A DNA stretch of 64,000 nt. It comes from Gnetum montanum (lineage: Eukaryota > Streptophyta > Gnetopsida > Gnetales > Gnetaceae). The position numbers and the translations under genes are program-made. The stretch is taken from NCBI GenBank assembly GCA_015680685.1, contig MNCI01029622.1, positions 1,158,554 through 1,222,553 on the forward strand, given 5' to 3'. Positions 55,001-64,000 of this stretch are shown piece by piece (the first letter of the stretch is position 1; each line of letters starts with the position of its first letter). The notes under the pieces were generated by a model that made no database searches, was not told the origin of the DNA, and saw only the letters and a program-made list of their open reading frames with translations.

Positions 55001-56411
55001 TCAGTAGCTTCCTCCAGGGTGACTTGGACTTGGGCAATCCCCCAGAAGGTGACAAGGATCAGGGTATGTTTTTGCTCTTAGTTGGTTTTTATTATATTAA
55101 TTGTGGCTCCTACTTTCTCTTTCTTATTTATTTATTTTTGTGTTTTTGGCTTAGATGATGGCAGCGATACCAGGACGGTACAGTTGGACGTTCCCATGAA
55201 GATGGTTCCCCCTGAAGGGACCACTGAGGTTAGTTCTTCCCGTACGCGTCAACCACTTATTTGGTCAGAGATGCCAAGTAAGTCAGATTTTGTGGATGGA
55301 ATCGCAGAAGAAGTTATTGAGCATCTCCAAGAGGTCCACCCTAATATAGGTATGGCTCGTTTAATGATTAGGGGCTTCCTGTCTTACTTGTACAGTTCTG
55401 ACGTTCGTATTTTCTACGTGGGTTGGTGCTAAACTAAGATGGGATCCCTCTGAGGGCATTAGCATGGAAAGCCTGACTACGCTCTCCCCAGAAGTGGAAC
55501 AGGTGCCAAGGCCTGTTTATGAAGGCGTTGCCGATAGCCTTGCGCACAATGCCAAGTCATTGTGGACTTGTAGGCGTTCTGTTGAACAATTGTGGTTACA
55601 AGTACAAGCAAAGGAAAAGGCACTCTCTGAAGTATCAGAGGAGCATGATGATTTAAAGGCTCGATATGAGTTCGCCGCTGCTAGACTGAGTGGCGATCGT
55701 TATTGGCGAACATCAGAGATTACATACACTAGGTATTGGAACCTTTTGAACCATCATGCATCATTGACTCGGAGGATAGCGGAATGCAAAGCCCAAGTTG
55801 ATCTCCTGAACCTCAAGTATCAAGATTGGAAGGCTTTTGCTTCCAAGGTTCGCAAGTGGGGTCAGGATGAGAAGAACCATAAACATCAGTACAAGAAGTC
55901 GCTAAAAGAAGTATCCATTGAAAAGCGGCAGCTGGAGATGTTTGTGGAAGGTTTGGGTTTGCGTTCCTCCTTTGATACGTTTGCTCAAAACATTATTGTC
56001 GAAATGGAATCGCCTAAGAGGGTCATCACAACTGCTTCTGGGGAAGTATCGGTAGGTGAATTTCCTCTGAAACGTCCTACCTAGTCAGCGGTCGACAAAG
56101 GCAAGGCTTTGGCAAATATTGACCTAGGCCTGGGTGGAACAGATTGGGCAATCTTCCCAGAGGAGGAGATCCTTCGTCAGCTAGAGTTTGGCTTAGGGGG
56201 ATCCCCTATGGTAAGCGTTTTGCCTTTACTAAGTTAACTTATCGGATAAGATTTAAAGTTTTAACATCTTCTCATTTTTATGTTGGTTGTTGATTTTTGG
56301 TGTTTTCAGCATGAAGGTGGTGATGATACACATGAGGCTGGCCCTAGTGGAGCAGGGGCCCCTGACGCTGGCGGTTCTAAGGGAGATGATCCTGCTGTCA
56401 TGGACGCTTAG
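52071..56411 (+). pseudogene. Opposite-strand eight-exon gene in E3
   Basis: Exons: 52071-52201 (131 nt), 52818-53267 (450), 53346-53608 (263), 53698-54738 (1041), 54851-55063 (213), 55155-55349 (195), 55426-56210 (785), 56310-56411 (102). Exons 1, 2, 4, 7 and 8 equal the E1 lengths exactly. HAD-like features: VVELVRVLTW, GVWFREG, EVVVWSF, LTRVWELL, TLFIATHAHTLFQNPPG. Exon 4 has VVFHLSLVFFSNLF and the basic KAKSKLKRPERP. Exon 7 has the coiled coil. Breaks: TAG 52152, TAA 53383, TGA 53736, TAG 53934, TAG 56082, and the exon 7 acceptor AG is TG (55424-55425). It is not functional now, but the frame is open between the breaks. Confidence 0.87.
52210..52770. repeat. GCGTATACGC words in intron 1 (E3)
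   Basis: Intron 1 (52202-52817) holds about a dozen AGCGTATACGCT-type palindromes (for example near 52395, 52550, 52585, 52650, 52700, 52743), less regularly spaced than in E1 and E2. Confidence 0.85.
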
Positions 56412-56526
56412 TGCCTTTGTAATTTTTTTCTTTTCTTTGTAGTGGGTTTTTGCTGATTCAGTTGACACGGGCATTGTAACTAAAAAATGCTGAGAAAAAC
56501 AAGCATCATTTGTACAACATTGCATA

Positions 56527-56532
56527 AATAAA
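56527..56532 (+). terminator. Poly(A) signal of the E3 opposite-strand gene
   Basis: AATAAA about 115 bases after the exon 8 stop, matching E0 and E2. Confidence 0.65.
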
Positions 56533-56639
56533 TATTTTTTGTTGATTTTAAGTTGTTTGCACATACGATGCGATATTAAAATGTTTTTGGGTTTGCTTTT
56601 CTGTTTTAAATATGACACATTGAAGGTAAACGGTGTGTA

Positions 56640-56960
56640 AAAGGAAAATAAGGTACGCGCTAGTTTGAGGCCATTTTGGGCCCCGATGCATAGTTTAAGG
56701 CCATTTAGGGCCCCATTGTAAACAAATGCCTTTTAGGGAAAGTGGATGTTTCGTAGTGGACCGACCGTTGCTAATCGTGGCTAGTTTTATGTCATTGCGG
56801 ACATGATAGTTTAACGTCTTTTCGGACAAGGAGTGTTGTAAAATTTTTTATTTTTTTGTTTTTGCTATTTATCATTGTTTCTTTGTGTTTTTTTTTTGGG
56901 TTTTATCGTAGTTTAATGTTGTTTCGGACTAGTTATAGTTTAACGTCATTGTGGACGAAG
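56640..56960. repeat. Linker 1 of E3: AGTTTA hairpin repeats
   Basis: Copies of the GGCC type (56660-56715) come first, then the GTC/GAC type (56775-56955), in the same order as in E0, E1 and E2. A T-rich run lies at 56845-56900. Confidence 0.87.
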
Positions 56961-56965
56961 GGGTA

Positions 56966-57296
56966 CATTTTAGTTGTTTTTTGATTTTCCTGATTTTTAT
57001 GTCAGGGGGTGTATCGACCAGCATGATTTTGTATTCCCCGTCTCCCTCGCAGATCACGTTGAATGGCAATTCAATCCAGGAGATGTCTGTTTGAACGTTT
57101 TCGATTTCGGTATTTTCGGGCGCTTCAATATCGGTCGTTGTTTCTGTGTTAGTTTCGTCGTGGGGCGGCGGGTGTATAATGTTAGACGCAGGTTTTTCGG
57201 TTTCTGGATCTTGTCCCGTGTCTGAAGGTTCACTACCCACCAGTTGCTTTTTTCTTGAGTCCTTTTGACCAGGTTTGTCGAGTTCTACTTCAGAGC
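56966..57296 (-). pseudogene. gag-pro: E3 protease gene, C-terminal end beyond E5
   Basis: The minus-strand frame carries the conserved tail after the protease domain (ELPFNVI near 57070 and a final KIKKQLK near 56966). The usual TGA is TGT here, so the frame reads into linker 1. It continues upstream at 59605 once E5 is taken out; AGAGC at 57292-57296 is the target duplication. Confidence 0.85.
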
Positions 57297-57355
57297 TATA
57301 CCGCCTGAAATCGTCGGTCCCTGGCTGGAAGGAAAAACAGAGACCGCGGGATCGC
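57297..57355 (-). repeat. E5 3' LTR remnant
   Basis: These 59 bases nearly match the first 59 of the E5 5' LTR (58314 onwards; here TATACC against TGTACT). The sequence then changes to gag at GGGATCGC (57348-57355), which occurs at the matching place in both parents. Confidence 0.9.
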
Positions 57356-57938
57356 TCGGGAGCGGAATGTGCACGAGTGCTGGCATTTCCGGTGGTGGCA
57401 TCTGAACTTGGACGAGTCTAGGGTGTTGTACGGACAAGGCTTCTCTTGTCCCGGGATGGAAGATGGGGTTCATCTGTGCTTGGGGGCTCAAGGTGTGGTA
57501 TGAGTCTCCCTGCTCAGATTGGGCAGCGAACTCATCTTCTTCCCCTGGCTAAGGCTCTAGCGCGGGTTGGTCCAATGACTGGCTCCTGTGCAGAAGGAGC
57601 TGGGTAAAGAGCTCCAAGAATTTTTCTGGAATGGGAATTACATCGTATGGGGAAGGGATGAACTCGTGCCCTCCCCTGTAAAAGAGTTCGAATTGTCTCT
57701 TCACTTCGATTTCGGCCCGATCCACTGCCAGGCTGGCTTGTATCTTAATGCAGATGAAGTTATACTCATCTTGGGTTATAACGTTAGCGGCTGGATCTCT
57801 CCCTTGTAACCTCAAAGACTGACGGGGCCCCATTGTGGATTGCCCTCCCAAGTATGGTGTGACAGACTGCTGGGCAGCCATGGTGTCTGAGATGTTAATG
57901 TCCTAGGTAGTGGCAGCAGTGGTGTTTACGGGATTCAT
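57356..57938 (-). pseudogene. gag: E5 gag, N-terminal fragment
   Basis: From ATG 57938: SLRLQGRDPAANVITQDEY and HEFIPSPYDVIPIPE match the start of gag in E0, E1 and E3. It ends within the Pro-rich stretch at the deletion joint. A TAG near 57549 interrupts it. No gag core is present. Confidence 0.88.
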
Positions 57939-58313
57939 GATGATAGGTTGCGTATGTAAAACTTTTTGAGTGTAAACGCTAAGTGTTCAGCGCAGACGCT
58001 GGTCAGTGTGCAGCGTAAATGCTCAGTATGCAGCGTAGACGCTAGTCTTCGGGCAGCGTAAACGCTAAGTATGCAGCGTAGACGCTGGTCTTCGGGCAGC
58101 GTAGACGCTGGAGTACGTATGCAGCGTAGATGCTGGCAGGTTGACAGCGTAGACGCTAGGGTTTCTGATCGTAGCGCAGACGCTAGAAGATTGACAGTGT
58201 AGACGCTGAGAGTCGAGTTTAAACAGGGCAGCGAAAAACGCTGATGAGCGTAGACGCTGAGGAGTGTACAGTCAATTTGTTTAAGTGGAGGCCCTCCTTC
58301 TAGCGCCAATTTC
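57939..58313 (-). other. E5 5' leader and primer binding site
   Basis: The leader holds about a dozen AGCGTAGACGCTGG-type words (57975-58260), very close to the E1 leader. The primer binding site TTGGCGCTAGAAGGAGGGCC is on the minus strand at 58309-58290. Confidence 0.82.
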
Positions 58314-59604
58314 TGTACTGCCCGAAATCGTCGGTCCCTGGCTGGAAGGAAAAACAGAGACCGCGGGATCGCAGGACGGGCACAGATGACCCTACCTTCG
58401 CCTGAGGGCGAGCTGGAACGCACGAAGGTAGGGTACCTTGGGTGGTCCGCACGCGGATCAGACAAGGATTTCCCCGAGCGCCACCGAAGTGTTATACGCT
58501 GGCCTATACGTAAACTGTGTAACGGGCGTAAAACGGAGTGGATGGTGAAAACAGGGCGTAAACAAAGTGTGGACAGCGTAACAACATAGACGAGGCGTAT
58601 ACGGCGTAAACAGTGTGAACAGGGCATAGACAGCGTAAACAGGATTTAAACAGGGCGTAAAGTGTAAACAGCGTAAACAGAGCATAGGCAGCGTAAAGTG
58701 TAAGTGCAGCCTAAGCGTAAGCGAGCGTAAACAGCGTAAACAAGTTTAAACAGCGTAAACAATGTGAGCATAAACAGAATGTAAACTGTAACAATGACGC
58801 TATAAGAACACAGTTTTCGAGGTACCATTCTTAACGCAGTTGTGCATGTACACAAGGCGGACGTAAAGCCCCAGTGGGTGCAGGGAGGCGGCTGGTTCAC
58901 ACGGTAGGCGGAGCGTAGAGACTGTGCTCAGCGTACAGGACTTCCAGCGTATGAGGGTTTCAAGCTCTGGTTTTACAGTGTAATTGCTTTGGGTCTGCTC
59001 TGGTAAATTTTTTCCCACCTTCAAAACGCGGAAAACTGGGCTTTTTATAGGGGAAGGGTTACCGGGAAAATCGGGTTGGGAGACACGTGGCGTGTCGACC
59101 GGGCGTGTACATTTTAGAAACATGGTATACGCTGGGCGTATACGCTACATCAAGCCAGCGTATACGCTGGACTTGGTGGGCGTGAACTTGGATGGATGTT
59201 GGCGTATACTCTGGGCGTATATGCTGATGAATGCTGGCGTATACGTTGATGAATGCTGGTGTCGACTTGCTTCAATTCGTGCTCCTGTTGCACCTGCTGA
59301 GTCGTGTATGCTGGGCGTCGGGCGTATACGCTGGGCGTAGACGCTGGGGGCAGATGCTGGGCGTGTACGCTGGCCGTAGACGCTGGGCGCAGATGCTGGG
59401 CGTGTACGCTGGGCATGTACGCAGGGCATGTACGCTGGGCGTATACGCTGGGCGTAGATGCTGGGCGTAGACGCTGGCGCAACACTTGGTAAAAACCAAG
59501 TGTTTCGGTCCGCAACATTTGCCATGTGTGACTCAAAATGTAGCCAATGGGGGATCTGCTTCTTGTCGGACAAATGTCAAACTCGAAATTTTTGTGGTGT
59601 TTCA
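58314..59604 (-). repeat. E5 5' LTR
   Basis: 1291 bp, TGTACT to TTTCA, of the E1 subfamily. U3 carries a long 13-bp-period GCGTATACGCTGG array (59310-59480) and the AACACTTGGT/ACCAAGTGTT palindrome (59481-59504). Confidence 0.93.
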
Positions 59605-62600
59605 AGAGCCCTGTTCGCTGTCCGTGTGAGACGAAATAATGGGAGTAACCGCTTCCCCATGTATGACGATTTCACCACCTTCATAGGGTAGGTGAATCTC
59701 CTAATGTATAGTGGAGGAAATGGCTCTGAGTTGGGCCAGCCAGGGTCTTCCTAATATTAGGTTGAAGCCTGGCATTTCATCGACAACGAGAAAGTCAGCG
59801 GATGTGGGGAACTGGTCTCCTGCTACGAAGTCTAAGGTTATCGTGCCTTTGACCAGTACACGTGACCCACTAAATGACTTTAAACATGTGGTTGTGGTGG
59901 GTTTGATCGAGTCGGTAAGTCCCAATTGTTCGATGATGGGATAGGGTACGACATTGGTAGCTGCCCCGTCATCTACATGTACCCTATGTATTTTTAATTG
60001 GTTTACATGTATCGTTATGAACATGGGGATTGTTGTTGTCTCACCTATCTTTTTGTCCACTTTGATGTTCTCATCGTGGAAGTTCAAGGGCTTAGGACCA
60101 ACCTCGTGAGAGGGGTACATCACCGCATGAATGGTCGGTTCGCTTGGGGGCAAGTCCTCACTAACCGGGATTGATGTTAGCATGCGTACTAGAGCTTCGC
60201 GATGAGTCCGGGACGTCAGTACCAAGTCATACAAGCTTAGGGACGTGTTTTTTTGTTTCAAGGCTTGTGTGACTTGTGTCAGGGCCATCGCAAAGTCTCT
60301 ACTGTCGGTGGCATTTTTTTCAGTAGTGACTGGGTCCATGGGGCCCAACAATTTTATTTCACGTTTTGGTGGTTTGTCATTACCGTTAGGACCTGCCGTG
60401 TTATGCGGTTCTTGTGTTTTGGATGGTTCACCGTTGCTATCTGTATTTGGTGGATCGCTGGATGATGACATAGGCATGGAGTTCAGTGGAGTTGGTTTGG
60501 GTGGCCCCAGAGCTAACCGTTGGTGCTCTTTCTCCAATCGTTCCCGGGTAAGCTTATCGGCTAAGCGTTCTCGGTGTGGAGGTGGAGCTGGTTTGGGGGC
60601 CTAGGGTTGCCCTGGGACCTTTACAACATATGGAGCAGGTCGGAGTTGCGAGTGGACGGTCGAATCTGATTGGGCAGGAGCCTGTCTAGGTACCCTGATG
60701 ACGTAAGGGGTTGGTCTGGGTGGAGGTTGGACCTCCGTTGTTGCAACGGCCGATGGTACTCAGACTACGAAGGGGGTAGGTCAAGCATGAGGGTTCGATG
60801 CATCCGCAGGATTGAGTGGAGTGATGCGCACCACGTATGATTTTTGGCGCATCATAGTGTTGGGAGTGGGTACGGTGGGGGGCACTCGGACTACGTACGG
60901 CCGCTGCGGGGCACGGGATGGTTGATAGGCGGGTGTCGACTCAGCGGGAGGGATCTGAACTACGTATGGTTTGTCAAATGTTTCTTTTTTATTTTCAGGG
61001 TAAATGGTGTTAATGCAGGGTGTACTGGATTCATCATCACAATGGATTGAAGTAATTACGTACGGTGCCCCTTCAGCGTTCAGGGGGTCTTTATACACCT
61101 CCATAGTCTGATTTTGCGGTTGGACGGGGTTAGCCCCGTCAAAAGTGATCTTGCCATCATCAATCATCCTTTGGATATCCTACTTTAGGGTAAAGCAGTA
61201 ATCCGTTCCATGCCCATTGCATTGATGGTAGTCGCAGAAGCGATCCATCCTGAATCCTTTGGGCACGGGTGGCTCATCCGGTGTTGCTAGGCTTGGGTTC
61301 TGTACGAGTTGACAGAACTGGTCATGTCTTTGAATAGCCGCTGGGGACAATTGCTTGTGTTGCATCAATCCATCCTTTAAGAGTTTATCAAAGAGCTCGG
61401 ATGGCTTCATCGATAAAGGCATGTACTGAGAGGGTTCTTTCCTCTCGAAGTTACGCGTACGGTTCGCCGGATTCTGTGATGATGACTCTGGGGCTGCTGT
61501 AGGAGCGGGCTGATAGTAGTTAGTCAGGGACGTGGGTGGTTTGTATTGTTGTGTGGTGTTTGTTTGTTGTGCTCCCGCTATTGCTGCTATAGTTGTCTTG
61601 GCCTTCTCTTTATCCTTCTTAGTGTGTTGGTTTCTGAAGGCCAAGTATGCGGGGTCGTGGCTGTTTTGAGCCACCTCCTCTATGTTCTTGATTTGTTTAA
61701 ATGCCTCATTAAGGTCACGCGCGTTAAGGTAATACAGTTTGGACTTGAAAAAATCATTGACTGCTGCTTTCAATATCGTGAGCAGATACGTTGGAGAGAT
61801 CGGTTCATGTAGCTCATTAAGAGCTGCACTCCATCTCTGAATAAACTTCTGCACCGGTTCAAGCGGTGCTTGCTTGATCTGCATGAGGCTATCCAGTGTG
61901 GCCTCAGGTTTCAAGTTATACTTGAACCGGGTCACAAATTGGCATAAACGATCGTCCAAAGAAAGGATAGAGTCCCTGGGCAAGGCTCGATACCAGTTGA
62001 GTGCCCTTCCCGCGAGGGACATGGGGAATACTCGAAGGACGGCGTGGGGCCAAGCCTGGAGCAGCGCACACTCTAATCTGAATGTTATAAGATGGGCGTT
62101 GGGGTCTGTTTCCCCATTGTATTTGGTTAGGGTTGGCAGGGGGACACCTTTGGGTAGGTTCAGAGGAGGGACAGAAGAGCTGATAGGGTCATCATTATAG
62201 AAATCCACTATCTTCAGCTTTTCCTCAGCGGCCGTTTTGAGGCGTTTCACCTCTTCAGTAAGCTCTTGCATTATTTTCTTGGCATTCGCCCAGTCTTGGG
62301 CACTCGGTGATACGGCGGCTTGGGGCTGCAGTATACCGTACAAGTTAGATTGTTGCGTATGAGGCTGAAGGGCTGAAAGCTGCGCGGGTGCTTGTGTTTG
62401 TGGGAAGGTTACAGCGGGCAGCGCTACAGGTGGCATGTGATAGGGGAAATGTTGTGGCTGTTGCTGCTGGAGCTGGGGTTGTGCTTAGGGGATATTGGCT
62501 GGTAGGATTGTGTGAGGTGGCGCATGGTGATGGGGGGCTTGGTACGACGGCGCTCCCCTTGGCGGCCATTACCCTGCCACATTGTGAGCGAGGACTCCCT

Positions 62601-63390
62601 GTTGGGTTACGGCTGTCTGGGGAGCTGTGTGTGCTTGGAGGTGTGGTATGAAGTGGGTGGATGTGGACGCCGGAATCACGTGTGGCATCCCTATCATCCT
62701 TGGTGGGAGTGTTGCTCCCGTGTTATCGATAGGTGGCTGCACTTGTGAGGATGGGCCCACCGTGGCCGTAGGGATGAGTGTGAGCGGAAAGGTGTTGGGT
62801 TGGGGGTCGCTTGGGAGAGGTACGTGGACTAATGCTATTGTTTCTGGTGGTGGCTGCTGGGCTTGGAGGATTCTAAGATGTGGCAAGGGCATGAATTTCC
62901 CTGTGCCGGGATGGAAAAAGGGGTTGACCTGCGCTTGAGGACTTAAGGTATGGAATGACTCCCCTTGCTCAGATTGAGCGGCAAACTCATCCTCATCCTC
63001 TGGTTGGGGCTCTAGTGCGGGCTGATCTAACGAATTGTTCCTTTGGAGGAGGAGTTGTGTGACGAGTTCCGAGTATTGTTCAGGAACGGGAATTACATCA
63101 TAGGGGATTGGGATGAACTCTCATCCCCCCCTGTAATACAACTCAAACTGCCTCTTCACCTCTAGTTCAGCTTGATCAACAGCCAGATCAGCTTGTATCT
63201 TAATGCAGATAAAGTTGTACTGATCCTGGGTAATAATGTTAGAGGCCGGGTTCTTCCCCTGTAGCCTTAGGGATCGACGAGGACCCGTTGTGGGCTGCAT
63301 TCCTGAGTGTTGTGCGACGGGCTGTTGGACAACTATGGTGTCCATGGCGGTGGTCTGAGCGGTGAGAGCGGTGTTGTTTGAAGGATTCAT
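59605..63390 (-). pseudogene. gag-pro: E3 gag-protease, main part
   Basis: Gag starts at ATG 63390 (SLRLQGKNPASN, near 63290). A 418-codon open frame (62436-61180) holds the gag core (PTLTKYNGETDPNAHLITF, about 62135; FPMSLAGRALNWYRALP) and the zinc knuckle (FCDYHQCNGHGTDYC, about 61240-61195). Next come P-Y-V-V-R-V-P repeats (about 60965-60640) and a 278-codon frame (60537-59701) with protease VHVDDGAATN (about 59985) and LILGRPWL (about 59755). E5 then interrupts it; the tail is at 57296-56966. Stops or frameshifts stand near 63120, 62488, 61178, 60780 and 60602. Confidence 0.93.
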
Positions 63391-63966
63391 GATGCTACGT
63401 TGCGGATATGGATAAGTTTGGAATTACGAAGTTGGTCTTGAGGGACGGACAGCATACACGCCTAATGGATGGCATATAGGGGCATCGTATACAGCGTATA
63501 CAGCGTGTACAGCGTATACAGCATGTACAGCATATACAGCATAGACGCTGGGGAGCGTACGCGTGAGATGGGTTGCGGGGTGAAACAAGGCAGCGTAAAC
63601 GAGAGAGCGTAAACCAGAAAGCGTAAACAGGGAAGCGTAAATAGGGTGATGGGGAGCGTAAAACAGGCAGCGTAAAGCAGTACAAAGCGTAAGAAGGTTC
63701 AAAACGTAAAACAGTTCGAGGTGTAAAAACAGAGCATAAAAGACAGGCTTGTAGAAGTCAGCGTAATCCGTAGAGCGTAAACTAGATGAGCGTAAATAAA
63801 GCGGTGTTTGAGAGCGTGAACGCTGTGCAGCATAGACGCTGGGCAATTACGAGGTAGGTTTCACAACCGGGCAGCGTAAATGCTGGGAAAGTTAGGACGG
63901 TCGTGCAATTAGGGGCGCAAACGCTTAACAACGTATACGCTAGGATTTGCAGGTAAGTTTTAAGGA
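63391..63966 (-). other. E3 5' leader
   Basis: An untranslated leader rich in AGCGTATACAGC and GCGTAAAC words (63485-63850), like the E0 leader and unlike the AGCGTAGACGCTGG leader of E1 and E5. This agrees with the two LTR subfamilies. Confidence 0.7.
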
Positions 63967-63986
63967 GGCCCTCCTTCTAGCGCCAA
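63967..63986 (-). promoter_or_regulatory. E3 primer binding site
   Basis: TTGGCGCTAGAAGGAGGGCC on the minus strand, four bases from the LTR end, identical to the E5 site. Confidence 0.8.
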
Positions 63987-63990
63987 TTTC

Positions 63991-64000
63991 TGTACCACCT
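63991..64000 (-). repeat. First ten bases of the E3 5' LTR
   Basis: TGTACCACCT at the window edge is the LTR end next to the primer binding site. The rest lies outside. Confidence 0.85.

Larger units (their letters stand above)
57297..59604 (-). mobile_element. E5: deleted derivative inserted in the E3 protease gene
   Basis: Perfect target duplication AGAGC at 57292-57296 and 59605-59609. In element sense it has a full 5' LTR (59604 to 58314), a primer binding site (58309 to 58290), a leader, the N-terminal part of gag (57938 to about 57356) and then only the last 59 bases of an LTR (57355 to 57297). All of gag's core, protease, the opposite-strand gene, pol and most of the 3' LTR are missing. 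The joint carries an 8-base overlap, GGGATCGC. Confidence 0.93.
45282..64000 (-). mobile_element. E3: Tat-lineage element, 5' LTR cut by the window edge
   Basis: From right to left in element sense: 5' LTR from 63991 outward; primer binding site; leader; gag-protease, split by E5; linker 1; opposite-strand gene; linker 2; pol; linker 3; 3' region; hairpin; 3' LTR (45282-46515). E3 sits in exon 2 of the E4 pseudogene. The left flank is CCATA (45277-45281); the right flank is outside the window, so the target duplication cannot be checked. Its pol is the least damaged of the three. Confidence 0.92.

Noticed and set aside
59310-59480. CRISPR-like look of short repeats with spacers
   Set aside because: The repeats are degenerate 13-bp palindromes without unique spacers or cas genes, inside a plant LTR.
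59145-59605. Frames of Ala/Tyr/Thr/Pro repeats in U3 (also 45857-46416, 25845-26222)
   Set aside because: The 13-bp palindromic array yields open frames in all phases on both strands; there is no gene evidence.
1-64000. tRNA or rRNA genes
   Set aside because: I found no cloverleaf-like or rRNA-like segment by eye. A tRNAscan run would settle it.

Overview
The window is plant nuclear DNA made almost entirely of nested LTR retrotransposons; I see no convincing free-standing host gene. It is eukaryotic because of spliced exons with GT..AG borders, AATAAA poly(A) signals and Ty3/gypsy coding domains. It is a plant because the pol genes carry two RNase H domains, the second of the archaeal type, which marks the plant Tat lineage (the Ogre/Retand group). 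The species cannot be named. Names E0 to E5 are mine.

Layout. E0 (minus strand) runs from the left edge to 26314. It carries a solo LTR (390-1834) and is split by a complete copy, E1 (minus, 2906-20171). E0 itself sits in the protease gene of E2 (plus, 26315-39533). Positions 39534-42770 hold unrecognised DNA, an unmerged assembly overlap and a 381-base gap. A divergent older relative, E4, leaves a pseudogene at about 42770-45281. It is interrupted by E3 (minus, 45282 to beyond the right edge), and E3 carries a deleted derivative, E5 (57297-59604). Perfect or near-perfect 5-bp target duplications flank the solo LTR (GGAAG), E5 (AGAGC) and E1 (GACGT/GATGT).

Shared plan of each element, in its own sense: 5' LTR; primer binding site; leader; gag-protease; linker 1; a gene on the OPPOSITE strand; linker 2; pol (RT, RNase H, archaeal-type RNase H, integrase); linker 3; a 3' region; a hairpin containing the polypurine tract; 3' LTR. 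The opposite-strand gene is the main result. It has about eight exons, its own TATA box and poly(A) signal, and nearly the same exon lengths in three separate elements. I read its first large domain (exons 2-3) as a catalytically dead HAD phosphatase of the NLI-interacting-factor/FCP1-like type. A plant-transposon-like region, a basic segment, a coiled coil and an acidic tail follow. I know of antisense extra ORFs in Tat elements, but not of one with these introns, this domain and this place between protease and RT.

Three further structures are supported by base changes that preserve pairing: short hairpin-like repeats in all three linkers, a hairpin around the polypurine tract, and a palindrome near the LTR edge. 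Palindromic words of the GCGTATACGC type fill U3, the leaders and intron 1 of the antisense gene. Every coding copy here is broken by stops or frameshifts, many of them C-to-T or G-to-A changes, so the copies in this window look inactive.
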